DNA of 64,000 nucleotides from positions 1 to 64,000 of the forward strand of contig RSEH01000181.1 in NCBI GenBank assembly GCA_006503475.1, given 5' to 3'. Positions 8,885 through 18,504 of this stretch are shown one piece after another. Each line of letters begins with the position of its first letter. The stretch's first letter is position 1. Source of the DNA: Stentor roeselii (lineage: Eukaryota > Ciliophora > Heterotrichea > Heterotrichida > Stentoridae). The notes under the pieces are model-generated. The model made no database searches. It had not been told where the DNA came from and saw nothing but the letters and a program-made list of their open reading frames with translations. The position numbers and the translations under genes are program-made.

Positions 8885-11248
8885 ATGGAAGAATCGCTCT
8901 TTGCCAAGGTCGATATCGAGTTACTAGACCTGGGTTTGCAAGAACTTGAAAACGACTACAAGACTATCAAGGAGCTCGTTTCTGGCAAAGGCGATGAAAG
9001 TGAAATAATTGCAGGACTACAAGGGTTTAGTTTGAAAGGTGCTCATGACCAGGTAGTAAGAGGTTTGTTTTATGGATTTCTTTTAGGACATCCTTGGTTT
9101 AACTTTTTATTGTTGACTTCAAGAGATGGCTTCATGGTTTTGTGCAAGTCTCTTGTGGTCTCCTTGCCCAAGCTGAAGAACCCGATGAAAGCTGTTGAGT
9201 TGTTATTCGCTTTGATTAAAATCGACAGTCCTGGATACCCTGAGACTTTTTTGTACTACCTTCGCACTTTGCCTCTTAACAAGCAGGTCTCTGCTCATAT
9301 TGAAAGTATTGTGCTTCAGCCTGTGGTTTGCATGGTTTTTTATAAATATCTTCGACAGGCGGCGATAGAACCTGAAAATGTTAGACAAGAGACCCTGAAA
9401 GTCATTAATTTTATATGGAAACGGCAGAAAAATCACCTTCTTAGCATTGGAAGGGACTTGTTTCGGCTAGTTAGAAATATTGCTGAATCTCCTGATATCG
9501 ATGAGATCTGGAATGACTTATTAAGTGATGTTAGTGAAGGCTGTCCTTTGTACTGGGCACTTCTTTCAACACCCACTAATCCAAAGTTCCATTCAATGCT
9601 GATTCCTCCGTTGTTAGAGAGTAAATTGATTTTTATTGTAGAGAACTCGCCTTTACAGAGCTTTCCGAAGTACTTGAAGTGGATTTTAGAGGCTTTTCCT
9701 TCTTATTTGTTGCAGGATATTGCAAGGTTTTTGGTTAATTTCATGCCTTCGCAGGAATCCTCGCCTCGGTGGCAGCTGGTCGCTTGGATCTTGTCTGCTG
9801 TTACGGATCAGACGGTTTTGGCGAGTGTGAAACATGCTGTGACATTTGATTGTCTTTTCTTTACACCCAATGACCAGATTTACTCTATTGAGCCTTGCTT
9901 GTCGCTCATCAAGTACTCTTTGATCAAGTTTCCTCTCATGGCTAAGGACTTGATTGAGTTCTTGTTGAATTCTTATGAAAATTATGATAAAAGACTTACT
10001 CCTAGTATCAAAAAAAGCTTGAAGGAAGTCATGAATCTTGGGTATTTGAATGGATTTTTTCCACCACTTGAATCGCTTTGTAGGAATGAAAAAATATTGC
10101 AGATACATAGGGATAAACTCACAGAGATTAGTGAAACTGACTCTTCTAATTTAAACTTGCTGATTTTACAGGAAACCGAAGACACATACATCAGTACAAA
10201 ACGAACCATCATGGAAAACATGGGCGAGGTCGCATTCCGACACGCCTCAGAGCCAACATTCGACAGCTTAGTTTCAATTCTCCAAAGATTCAGCGTATTA
10301 GGAGACGACCTATACCACTTCCTAATGAAATGCATGCTTCACGAATACACCCTGCCCCTGACTCTCGAATGCCCTTCAAACCTTCTTCTAACAAAAATCT
10401 TCCAAGAATCAGAAAACAACATAAAAGTCGGAGAACTATTAAAATACATGATAAACATCGAAAGTTCCATCGGTGTAAGATTTTTGCTTTACTCTCTGCA
10501 CAACAACCCTTCACTTTACCTGAAATATTCAGATAAACTTGAAAGAGATGTAAAAATTTCTTTAGAAGACCTTTCAATGCAAAGCTTGAGTTGGATTTTT
10601 CGGAAACTTTTCACGACACTTCCAAATCACGTCAATGTCGGTCTTTTACATTTTTTCCTGCAAACCGCGACTTTCGAGCAGATTCATCAAATTGAATTAG
10701 ACGTAAATCACGGCTCTTTCAAGATAATCACAGATAAACTTGCAGAGATTCTAGAAAAATCTGTGGAATTCAGTCAAAATGAGCAGATTTTTCTTTGGAT
10801 TATTATAACCGCTGAGAAAGACTTGGAATCTTTAGATGTTATTCTTGATGCTTTTAATAAAAACTTGAATACACATTGGGAAGCTTTGTCAGGTTTTTTC
10901 CATTTTCTGTTGAAACATCGACTTTCTTTGAAGTCTGAACATGTTCGAGCCTTGCTTCAGTTTCCAGTGAGAAACTTCAGAATGGCAATAATGAATGTTT
11001 TAGATGCTGTTAACATGGAAGTGATTGAAGAAGCTATTTGTCATATTTTAGCAAAGTCTCAGTTTCAAGGGCAGATCAATTTGCTGAAGCATTTGAAACT
11101 TTGGGTGGAAAGTGATACGAAGCTTGTGGATATTTTAAGAGGAAAGAACCTTCAAAGTATCCTAAGTTCGACTTTGCATATTTTGTCTTCTGATTACTTT
11201 AAAGAGTTCAGCAAGTTACTTGATATCAGGCAGAGGGTTGATAGATGA
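8885..11248 (+). CDS. INTS3: Integrator complex subunit 3
   Basis: INTS3 is a helical-repeat subunit of Integrator, which terminates and processes RNA polymerase II transcripts, including snRNAs; in animals it also joins the SOSS DNA-repair complex. The 787-aa product aligns by eye along the human N-terminal half. Examples are RDGFMVL (human RDGMNVV), IGRDLFRLVRNIAESP (human IGRDLVRLLQNVARIP), PRWQLVAWIL and FDCLFFTPNDQIYSIEP (human YDWLFFSPDKDSIMNIEP). It is all alpha-helical and single-exon, and ends in a genuine TGA, which supports the standard code. It is shorter than the human protein (about 1040 aa). It sits 12 nt after the preceding gene. Confidence 0.87.
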   Translation: MEESLFAKVDIELLDLGLQELENDYKTIKELVSGKGDESEIIAGLQGFSLKGAHDQVVRGLFYGFLLGHPWFNFLLLTSRDGFMVLCKSLVVSLPKLKNPMKAVELLFALIKIDSPGYPETFLYYLRTLPLNKQVSAHIESIVLQPVVCMVFYKYLRQAAIEPENVRQETLKVINFIWKRQKNHLLSIGRDLFRLVRNIAESPDIDEIWNDLLSDVSEGCPLYWALLSTPTNPKFHSMLIPPLLESKLIFIVENSPLQSFPKYLKWILEAFPSYLLQDIARFLVNFMPSQESSPRWQLVAWILSAVTDQTVLASVKHAVTFDCLFFTPNDQIYSIEPCLSLIKYSLIKFPLMAKDLIEFLLNSYENYDKRLTPSIKKSLKEVMNLGYLNGFFPPLESLCRNEKILQIHRDKLTEISETDSSNLNLLILQETEDTYISTKRTIMENMGEVAFRHASEPTFDSLVSILQRFSVLGDDLYHFLMKCMLHEYTLPLTLECPSNLLLTKIFQESENNIKVGELLKYMINIESSIGVRFLLYSLHNNPSLYLKYSDKLERDVKISLEDLSMQSLSWIFRKLFTTLPNHVNVGLLHFFLQTATFEQIHQIELDVNHGSFKIITDKLAEILEKSVEFSQNEQIFLWIIITAEKDLESLDVILDAFNKNLNTHWEALSGFFHFLLKHRLSLKSEHVRALLQFPVRNFRMAIMNVLDAVNMEVIEEAICHILAKSQFQGQINLLKHLKLWVESDTKLVDILRGKNLQSILSSTLHILSSDYFKEFSKLLDIRQRVDR

Positions 11249-11292
11249 TTTTTACTCTTATTATAATAGTCTAAGCACTTTAATCATAATTT

Positions 11293-12183
11293 ATGAATAA
11301 ACAAATGAAAGCCAATTCAGGCTTTTCTATTTCATCTTCCACTTCCATCTCTGTCTTCCCTTCACATGAAAACACTTCAAGACACTTGGGCTCTGGAGAA
11401 CTACTCAATTTTCTCTTTGATGATAAACAACTGAAGGCTAGAATATCAGAAAGAGAAGAAAAACTTGAAGATGAAGTTGAAACTGTTCAAGAATACTCAA
11501 ATGTTGATGAAGATGCGCCGACTCTCAGGTCAGAGCCTTCAGTTCTTTGCATCAACTGCTATGAAAATGTGCATCTTGAACAGATCGACGAGCATTCTTT
11601 GATTTGTGTGAAACCTGTTAAAAATCACTTCCAAATTCAAGAAAAACTGAAAAATTTCCTCACTTGGCTCAGAGATTTTAGAACAGAATCCAGAGAACTT
11701 TATTTATACCCTTGCATCGTTCTTGAAGACATTGTAAAGGGCATTTTAGAAGAAACAGTAAAAAATACTTAGAAAGTGAAAAAAACATTAAAAAGAATAA
11801 CTCAAGCTTCTCAGGACTTTCAAGAACTTCCTGTCATTCTTCTTGCTTGTCAAAAACTAGCACTGCTGGTCGAAGCTTTAACAAATGAAAGTGAAATCTC
11901 AGTAAGTCCTGTGATCAGCAGTTTTTCTCTAAACGAGGAAGAGTTATCAGCAGTGATGTCTTCTTCCAGATCACAAAATTCGATTTTTCCTTGTTCAGAA
12001 GACAGAGAAATCCATTCAGAAACAATAGAAAAATTTTTTTACTCCCAGTTCATCAAGTTGAAAATGGATTTAAAAATCTCTTCTCACCCGAGCATGTTTG
12101 AACTATATGAAAAATGCCTGAAAGAGCATATCCCGATCGACAACTGGAGAAGTTTCATTCACACTTCACTGATAAACAATTAA
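11293..12183 (+). CDS. C2HC zinc-finger protein, 291 aa (two exons)
   Basis: The exons are 11293-11757 and 11773-12183, joined by a 15-nt phase-0 intron. Residues 88-104 or so contain CINCYENVHLEQIDEHSLIC, which fits the spacing C-x2-C-x11-H-x3-C of small C2HC zinc fingers found in cytoskeletal and ciliary proteins. The N-terminus is Ser-rich and likely disordered. After the finger the protein is helical and acidic. I cannot assign a specific function. The stop codon lies 6 nt from the stop of the converging USP-like gene, so the two transcripts must overlap at their 3' ends. Confidence 0.7.
11758..11772 (+). other. 15-nt intron in the C2HC gene
   Basis: Sequence gtaaaaaatacttag, phase 0, ending in an in-frame TAG that is removed by splicing. 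The downstream frame opens with no other start codon. An adenine is sixth from the 3' end. Confidence 0.9.
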
Positions 12184-12189
12184 CTACCA

Positions 12190-13326
12190 TTAAAAAATGC
12201 GACATTTTTTAGTATCCTTCACATCTAAAACATCACTTTTCCAGGCAAGCCCCGCCAAGTCCAGTGCGAGGACATCATTAAAACTTTCAAAGTAAACATC
12301 AGGGTCGAGTAAGTAGTTGATATGTTCATTCTGAATATAGTCCAACTGGTACTCTCTCTTTATCTTGTCAAGTTCGGCATCTAGTTCGTAAATCAGCATC
12401 ACAGGCTTCATTTTCCCTGCAATTAATTTCGTGTAAACCTCTGTCCATGAGTCCATCATCTTCACTGTCGAGTCGTCGAACATCACCCATTGGTTTCTTC
12501 GAAGACTGTAAAAGAAACTCACGTAATGAGAAGAGGAAAAACAAACTAATCCTTTGAATATGTATCTTGAAAAGTACTCAGGCTGCTCTGAACGTAGAGA
12601 AAATAAGTTTCTTAATAAAAGAACTGGCAAAATCGCCTCTGCTAACCAGGAAATTATTCTTTGAGAGACCTCAGCCCAGGATATTGAGATTATTAAAACT
12701 TTTGGCTTTTGAAGTATCAGCTTTTTTAAGTATTTTACTTTACCGCAACTTGTGCATGGCCAGGTGTGAGCTTGGGAGGCTAGGCTTAGACCTATTAGCA
12801 CGTCGATTCCAGACCCTGGCATGTTTTGACCGAGTTGGAATAGCTCGGCTGCGTAGGTTCTGACAACACAATCAAACAATTTATCCCCAAAGCTTTTCTG
12901 ACAATCACAAGAAGTTTCTTCACAATACTCATACCCAAAAACAGAATGACTCGGGCATCTTGCAGGACAAGTCTCAGAAAACGAATGAAAATATTCCAGC
13001 AGATTTTCAAACAATTCAACAGGACAAGCCTGTTTATTTTTCTCAAACTTTTCAATACAAACAGCGAGTGCCTGCCTTAAAATTGTAGGATCAAGAGTCC
13101 TGTCTTCTTTATATTCATATTCAAGCAACAAAGACTATCTTAGACTTACTCTTATTTCGCACAATAAGCAGAATAAGTTCCTTTCATGAACATGTTCATA
13201 AGTAAACATATTAAAAAGGTTCTTAAAAGTCGGTAGATGTGCAAAGACCTGAAAAACCACATTCAAAAAACAGTTATTTTCACCAATTCCATTTTCCAGT
13301 CCTTTAGCAGCAGTGCAAAATTCCAT
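12190..13326 (-). CDS. USP53/USP54-like ubiquitin-specific protease (two exons)
   Basis: The exons are 13150-13326 and 12190-13134; the 373-aa product is a nearly bare USP domain. The Cys box GENNCFLNVVFQVF places the nucleophile at Cys19. A CPSHSVFGYEYC-type segment and the pair CTSCGKVKYLKKL follow the USP53/54 layout (compare CPSNCGQKIKIRRVL). The His box is SSHYVSFFYS, followed by QWVMFDDSTVK, matching the USP53/54 segment KWVFFDDANVK. All three catalytic positions therefore look intact, although the animal relatives were long labelled inactive. It lies 14 nt downstream of the coiled-coil gene on the same strand. Confidence 0.82.
13135..13149 (-). other. 15-nt intron in the USP-like gene
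   Basis: Sense sequence gtaagtctaagatag, phase 0. It ends in an in-frame TAG. Removing it fuses the Cys-box exon to the rest of the USP domain. An adenine is sixth from the 3' end. Confidence 0.92.
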
Positions 13327-13340
13327 TTATATACCGAAAA

Positions 13341-14177
13341 CTAATTCTTAGCTTTTTGTTCATGTTTTTTGAAAAAGTTATCCCAGACATTGTTTGTGTT
13401 ATTTTTTTCTTTCGGAGACATCAACAAATAATTCTTCCTTCCAACAATCGCAAAACTTTTCGATCTCTTTTGTGCAATTCTCTGTTCTCTATAATTCCTT
13501 AAAGTTTCTTTATACTTATCAGTATCTCCCTCTTCACTTTCATTGATTTTTTCAAGATCATTAGCTTTAGGGTCAGAAATGCGTGAAAAAGCAAGAATTT
13601 CCTTTAACCTCAAATTTTCCTTTGAAAGTTTCTCAATCAAAGTGATGTCTTCCTTGTCCTCATCACTTAAATGAAAAGCTGCTTCTCTCATAGTAGAGAC
13701 CAAGCCGAGGTACTTTTCCTTTAACTTCAGATGTTGCTGTAAAAGGCCTTGTTTTCTGTTCTGTTCCTTTAAAATCTGTTGTTCCAAGATGTCAATTCTG
13801 GTATTTTTCAGTTTTTCCACTTCGAGTTCTCGTTTTGTGTCTTTTAACTTCTCGACGAGGATCTCAAGAGTTATTTTGAAGTCCTCAATGTCTTCGTGAA
13901 GCATCTTGTTGTCTTGAATCAAATTTTCAATCAAAAGTTTCGTCGTTGTTATGTCAGCGCGGATTGTTTCTTGAGGGGCTAAAGACGGTATTTTAGGAAT
14001 CGCTGGAAATTCTTTAAGCACTGGAGAAGTCTTCGGAGAGTTTTTTTCGAGAGAAGTCGATTCTTGGAACCGAGATTTTACGTTTTCTGTCAAGTTTCTC
14101 TATTTTTTAGTTACTTTCAACTTGAAAGTTTCTTGTTTTATAGAAGATATCAAGTAGTTCATGTTTTGAGATTCCAT
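13341..14177 (-). CDS. FGFR1OP2/SIKE-like coiled-coil protein (two exons)
   Basis: The exons are 14115-14177 (21 codons) and 13341-14099; the product is 273 aa. The start ATG at 14177 was found only by recognising the 15-nt intron; the second exon has no suitable early ATG. The coiled coil runs from about residue 65 to 200. The block with MREAAFHLSDEDKED and LSKENLRLKEILAFSR resembles the C-terminal part of FGFR1OP2/SIKE (VMRKAIEIDE and LEQENKGLREILQITR), adaptors of the STRIPAK phosphatase-kinase complex. The family call rests on this block alone and is moderate. It is tandem with the USP gene (14 nt) and the next gene upstream (14 nt). Confidence 0.65.
14100..14114 (-). other. 15-nt intron in the FGFR1OP2/SIKE-like gene
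   Basis: Sense sequence gtaactaaaaaatag, phase 0, with a terminal in-frame TAG. It links a 21-codon first exon to the main coding exon. An adenine is sixth from the 3' end. Confidence 0.85.
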
Positions 14178-14191
14178 TTAAATTATATACA

Positions 14192-15121
14192 TTAAGAAAT
14201 CTCAGGAATTGGAGGAAGACACGACGAAAAACCTCGAGTTTTTCTCTTGGATTTCAAGGATTTTTCTTGAGTTTCAGGAAAAAATGATGAGGGAGGAAAA
14301 TACCCTGTTGAACGTTTCAGGAGATTGATTTTAAACTTGTTTATCAGGACTTTTAACACTTCTTGAATCACTTCTGCCGGTTCTGACAGTCGTCGACGGG
14401 GCTGAACACTTTTGTTGAAATAAGTTCGACGAACTTGCTTTGTTTCTGAAGAATCTACTTTAGAAGTCATTGAGAAGTAAATTGAGTTCAGGACTTTCAG
14501 TTTTGACTCGTTGAGGAAAGTGTTTTTTGTTAGTTTTGAGGAGACTTTAGAGGAAGGTTTTGCAAGAGCTGGAAAAACTAAGGGTTTTGAAGGATTTTCG
14601 TAGATCAGCTTCGTGCTCGGTAAGGGCTTTTGAGATGGTTTTCCGAGAAATTTTGGTTTTAGCTGGATTGATGGGATTTCTGAGGTTTTTTCGATGAGGT
14701 CAAGGAAATCTTTGTATTCTTGAAGCAGTTTTATTGAGTCTTCTGAATCTTTCATTAGTTTCAGGTACTTGAAACCTTTTTTCGCGATTTTTAAGGCCTG
14801 GGTGTTGCTTGTCTTTGATGCAAGTTTTGAAAAAAGAAGACAACCAAGAGAAAAGTAGAAAAATGAGTCATTTGTGCTGGGAATCAGCTGAAATAGTTCT
14901 TTGCAGCATTCTTTAACTTTTTCAGTATGACTGAAACTATCAAAGTAAGCTGCTTGAGTGTATAAAATGATGATTCTTTCAGAATCACTTAAGCTAGTGC
15001 TACTTTTGAGCATGCTTATTCTGCTGAGGATAGTAAAAGCTTCTTCTGGCCTTTTTTGATTCAAAAGCTTTATGCTTTTTTCACAGAGTTTAGCCAGATC
15101 TGCAAAAGAGTCTTCATCCAT
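14192..15121 (-). CDS. hypothetical protein with N-terminal TPR-like helices, 309 aa
   Basis: Residues about 5-150 are a run of amphipathic helices (for example ECCKELFQLI, QALKIAKKGFKYLK) resembling a small TPR-type solenoid. The remainder is basic, rich in Ser, Lys and Pro, and probably disordered, ending PPIPEIS. No family is recognised. The stop lies 14 nt before the start of the next gene on the same strand. The start at 15121 faces the PB1 membrane-protein gene across 136 nt. Confidence 0.6.
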   Translation of the reverse strand: MDEDSFADLAKLCEKSIKLLNQKRPEEAFTILSRISMLKSSTSLSDSERIIILYTQAAYFDSFSHTEKVKECCKELFQLIPSTNDSFFYFSLGCLLFSKLASKTSNTQALKIAKKGFKYLKLMKDSEDSIKLLQEYKDFLDLIEKTSEIPSIQLKPKFLGKPSQKPLPSTKLIYENPSKPLVFPALAKPSSKVSSKLTKNTFLNESKLKVLNSIYFSMTSKVDSSETKQVRRTYFNKSVQPRRRLSEPAEVIQEVLKVLINKFKINLLKRSTGYFPPSSFFPETQEKSLKSKRKTRGFSSCLPPIPEIS

Positions 15122-15257
15122 GATAATTGCTTAATTCTATCTTAACATCAAGAAAATAATCATCAAGCATATAAGAGTTAATTGTTAATAAATTGGAGAG
15201 TTTTATCTTTCTTCTCTTTAAAATAAACTTTCATTATTAGTTCTTTGCTAAATAAAT

Positions 15258-15968
15258 ATGATCAAAATTTCTACAGCACAAAGAGAATCCTTAAAGCTTC
15301 TGAAACCAACTTCTCTAAAATTGCTTTCAGAGAAAATCAGTTTAGTTTACGACATCAAAGTGCTGCAGCTTCTTTTGACATATGAAAACGAGGAAGAAGA
15401 GCTGGTCCTTCTGAAATCTGAAGAGGAATACATGAAAATATTGCAATCTGAAAGGGACTTTCAAATAAAAGCTTATATTTCGCCTTTATCTCAGAAGAAA
15501 AAATATATTCTTCTTTCTATTGCTTCGTTATTCTTGACGTATGCGCTGGTGAAATATGCCTCTGCGAGAAGCATTGAAGTGAGCGTTCATAAGAACTCGG
15601 AGTATCTTATTTCGTTCTTTTATAGCTTTTTTGTCAATCTTTATTTTGTTATTGTTGAAATCATCAAGGCTTCTCTTTGGGTGCCGTCATTAGGAAATGT
15701 TTTTCATTTTGTGAACTTGATTTGGAGCAGGTATAAGAAAACTAGAACTCTAGTGAAAAACCATTTAGCTTACTTACTTATTCTCCTTTGCACTTTCATA
15801 GATCTTGTCGGGTACTACATCACGGTATTTTTGACAGTCTGGCTTGTATTGGTTTACTTCCACGTCCTGCTTCACAGTCCCAAACCGCGATCAGACAGAA
15901 TCAGTAGTTTTTTAAAGGTTTTGGGTTGGGTAATGGCAGCAAGCGTCCTTAGGTTAATTAGTTTTTAA
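15258..15968 (+). CDS. PB1-domain membrane protein, 236 aa
   Basis: Residues 1-75 look like a PB1 domain, a ubiquitin-like fold used to pair signalling proteins. There is a basic start, then KISLVYDIKVLQLLLTYENE, then the acidic OPCA-like stretch NEEEELVLLKSEEEYMKIL. About five hydrophobic segments follow (roughly 80-97, 113-135, 140-152, 167-198 and 218-234), so the rest is embedded in a membrane. A PB1 domain facing the cytosol from a membrane anchor is unusual; I know no such family by name. The ATAAATATG box abuts the start. The gene converges on OCRL, with 41 nt between stops. Confidence 0.65.
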   Translation: MIKISTAQRESLKLLKPTSLKLLSEKISLVYDIKVLQLLLTYENEEEELVLLKSEEEYMKILQSERDFQIKAYISPLSQKKKYILLSIASLFLTYALVKYASARSIEVSVHKNSEYLISFFYSFFVNLYFVIVEIIKASLWVPSLGNVFHFVNLIWSRYKKTRTLVKNHLAYLLILLCTFIDLVGYYITVFLTVWLVLVYFHVLLHSPKPRSDRISSFLKVLGWVMAASVLRLISF

Positions 15969-16009
15969 AGTACTTTAAGTATCCTAACGATAATGCTAAG
16001 TTGTGACTA

Positions 16010-18448
16010 TTACCTGTCAATCAAAGACTGCAAAAAAAGTAATCTCGAATGTTTTTGGGCTTCAGGAAGCGTCTCTACCTGATAAATCGCCTTATAAACC
16101 TTGACAGTCAGATATTTTGAATTAATTTCAGAACCTGGTTTGTTATTTACAAGAGTTCTGAGGTACTCCAAAAGATACAAAAGGCTCGAAGAGTTCTCTT
16201 TTTTCATTTCATTCAAGACTTGATGCTTTATCACATCTAACCCAATGAAGTTTATAAGATTCAATTTGCAATCAACAAGTTTTCCATCAAGAAGAGGTTC
16301 TTTCATAAATCTTAAAAACTCACAAAAAACATGAATAACTTCGAATGGGCAGACATCTTCAGGTATTTCTTGTCCCTGGTCTATTATTTCAATGATACTT
16401 CCCAATGAATGGCAGGAATCTTTACTTTTTGACAAGTTTTTCAAGTCAATTGACTTGCTCTTCAGAAATTTCACTAGTTTCGCAAGGGCATCTGGAATAA
16501 ATTTGTCTTGCTTTGAAGGGAAGCTCTTGCAAAGACTTTCACAGGAGTATCCGATGAAAGTTTCAGTGAAGCTGAGAGATAACTCGATTACATACTCACT
16601 TGGAAGATTGTTTAATTGAAGTTTTATTGTTTTTAAACAGTTTTGACTGTTTTTTCGTAGCTCTTGTAGTAAATTTAGGTCTAAACAGACTGAAACTGAA
16701 ATTTCGCATAATTCTTTTGGAAGTAATTCGAAAGATTTTGGAATGCATTTTATGTAGGTTTCATGAGTTAGATCAATTTTTACTCTTGAGTTTCCGATGT
16801 TGGTGATTTCTAGGGTTTTATTTGAATTGATTTTGTACTTAAGTGATGAGAAATCTAGAGTAGTGGAAGAAACCTTAATTTTAGGTATAGCATTTACATG
16901 TTTTTGATCGAGATCCTTATGAATAGTCATAACGATCGTATTTAATTTTTCATAGTTGGGTTTATTTAAATGCACATTAAAAAGTGCAAATACTGGTTTA
17001 TGATCACTATACAAGATTGATTCACAAGAGTCATATCTTTCAACTTCACATTCCGCTCTATATAAAATTCTATCACACCAGGCAGGGTCTCTTTTATAAT
17101 CATGTTTATTTGACCCTTTTAAATACTTAAATGTAGGACCAAATAAAATCTCTGCTTCTTTGCAATCTGGAAGAACAGAGTAAAACTTCCTAGCTGTGTT
17201 CAATTGATCGAAATGCAAACAATTACTCAATTCATTTTTCCCAAGCAGTTTAATTAATTGTTCTGAATTAAGTGTCTCGATTCTGTAGTTGAAGTCTCCA
17301 AGCCAAAAGACATGATTATGTTCAGATATGCTTAAAGCTGAGTCCCCTACAGTAAACTTCATACTTCTACTAACAAAAATCAAATTTTCATTTCTAATAT
17401 TGAAGTTCTGGCGATGAGGAGGAAGATGCACATTAACAAAACACATGCTATTATCCCACAACTGAAACCTAAAAGCAAGAGCTCCTTTATTCCCAGCAAA
17501 TCCCTTAAGTCCAAGTTTAACCTGCTGAAAAGCAAGATTACTTATATGTCGAGCAAGTTCTGGTCTAACAAAAGCGAGATTCATGATTCCAACAAGCGAA
17601 GCTTGATGCATCTATTTATTCCTCACCGTGACAAAGCTCGTCCGAAAAGTCTTCTGAACCTGTTCCTTCAAAAAAGCAGCCCATTCAGCTTCCCTGATGC
17701 TATCACCTAAAATCTTGCTAAGTCCACACATCTCCTGCAGTCCAATCACAAGAATATCAGGACAACTCGGGCAATCACTGAACCTTCTGCTTTTACACCC
17801 TAGCCAGTCCTCTATTTCCCCGCAGGGCGTAAGCCCTGCGGCATTCCAAGTTAAAATTTCTAGTCGAATTTTGAATTTTTCCATGAATTCCTCTTCTTTT
17901 TGTCGTAGTTCCTCATTTATGTAAGCTTCCATGATCTCTTTACCGTAGTGGTCGAAAAGTAAAGACCTGCGTCTGAGGAAACCGCAGCAGGGGCTTTGCA
18001 TGAAGGGTGGAATAAACTCTTCGTAGAACCAGATCCAGTTGTGATGACTGGATAGCTTTGAAAATGGCTCTTCTTGGTATCTGGAGTAGTCGTTGCAGGA
18101 CTCGATTATTAGTTTGATTAGGGCTTCTGGGGCGAAAATATCACAAATGGATTGCTGGGACTCTCCCCAGGTTAATTGGAAGTAGTCTTTGGTTGGGATC
18201 ACCCGCAGTTCGAATGAAATTGGACAGATTTTCAGGATTTTAGACTTTCTGAACATTGACTTTGGCCTTATTAGGAATAAACTGAGTAGTTTTTACGCTT
18301 GTTCGTACATACGTTGCTTGTTTCTCACTATGGCGAAGTAAACAGCTTTAAAATCAGCAGCCTGTTTAATTTTCCCTTCAAATCTCTTCATAACCCTTAC
18401 ATTCGCAACATCTTCAGTATTCCTAACAAGACTTCGAATCGATTCCAT
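16010..18448 (-). CDS. OCRL: OCRL/INPP5B-type inositol polyphosphate 5-phosphatase (three exons)
   Basis: The enzyme removes the 5-phosphate of PI(4,5)P2 and related lipids on endosomes. The exons are 18297-18448, 17627-18281 and 16010-17611, giving 802 aa. The phosphatase domain spans roughly residues 185-480: LTWNAAG, LVIGLQEM, FAGNKGALAFRF, FVNVHLPPH, WLGDFNYRI, DPAWCDRILYR and YSDHKPVFALF. An ASH immunoglobulin-like domain follows (about 500-615: LEITNIGNSRVKIDL), then a divergent RhoGAP-like domain to the end. This full order is that of OCRL/INPP5B. The first exon was recovered through the second intron. It is divergent from CLEC16A across 56 nt. Confidence 0.9.
17612..17626 (-). other. 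15-nt intron 2 of OCRL
   Basis: Sense sequence gtgaggaataaatag, phase 0, with a GTG rather than GTA donor and a terminal in-frame TAG. Splicing restores the catalytic domain across the junction. An adenine is sixth from the 3' end. Confidence 0.92.
18282..18296 (-). other. 15-nt intron 1 of OCRL
   Basis: Sense sequence gtaaaaactactcag, phase 2, removing a TAA. It connects a 50-codon first exon starting at 18448. An adenine is sixth from the 3' end. Support is the intact frame and the consensus; the first exon itself has no strong homology. Confidence 0.8.
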
Positions 18449-18504
18449 TTATTTAACCAGGACGAGTCTTCTTTCATGATTAAATCCACTCGAAGCTTAT
18501 ATTA

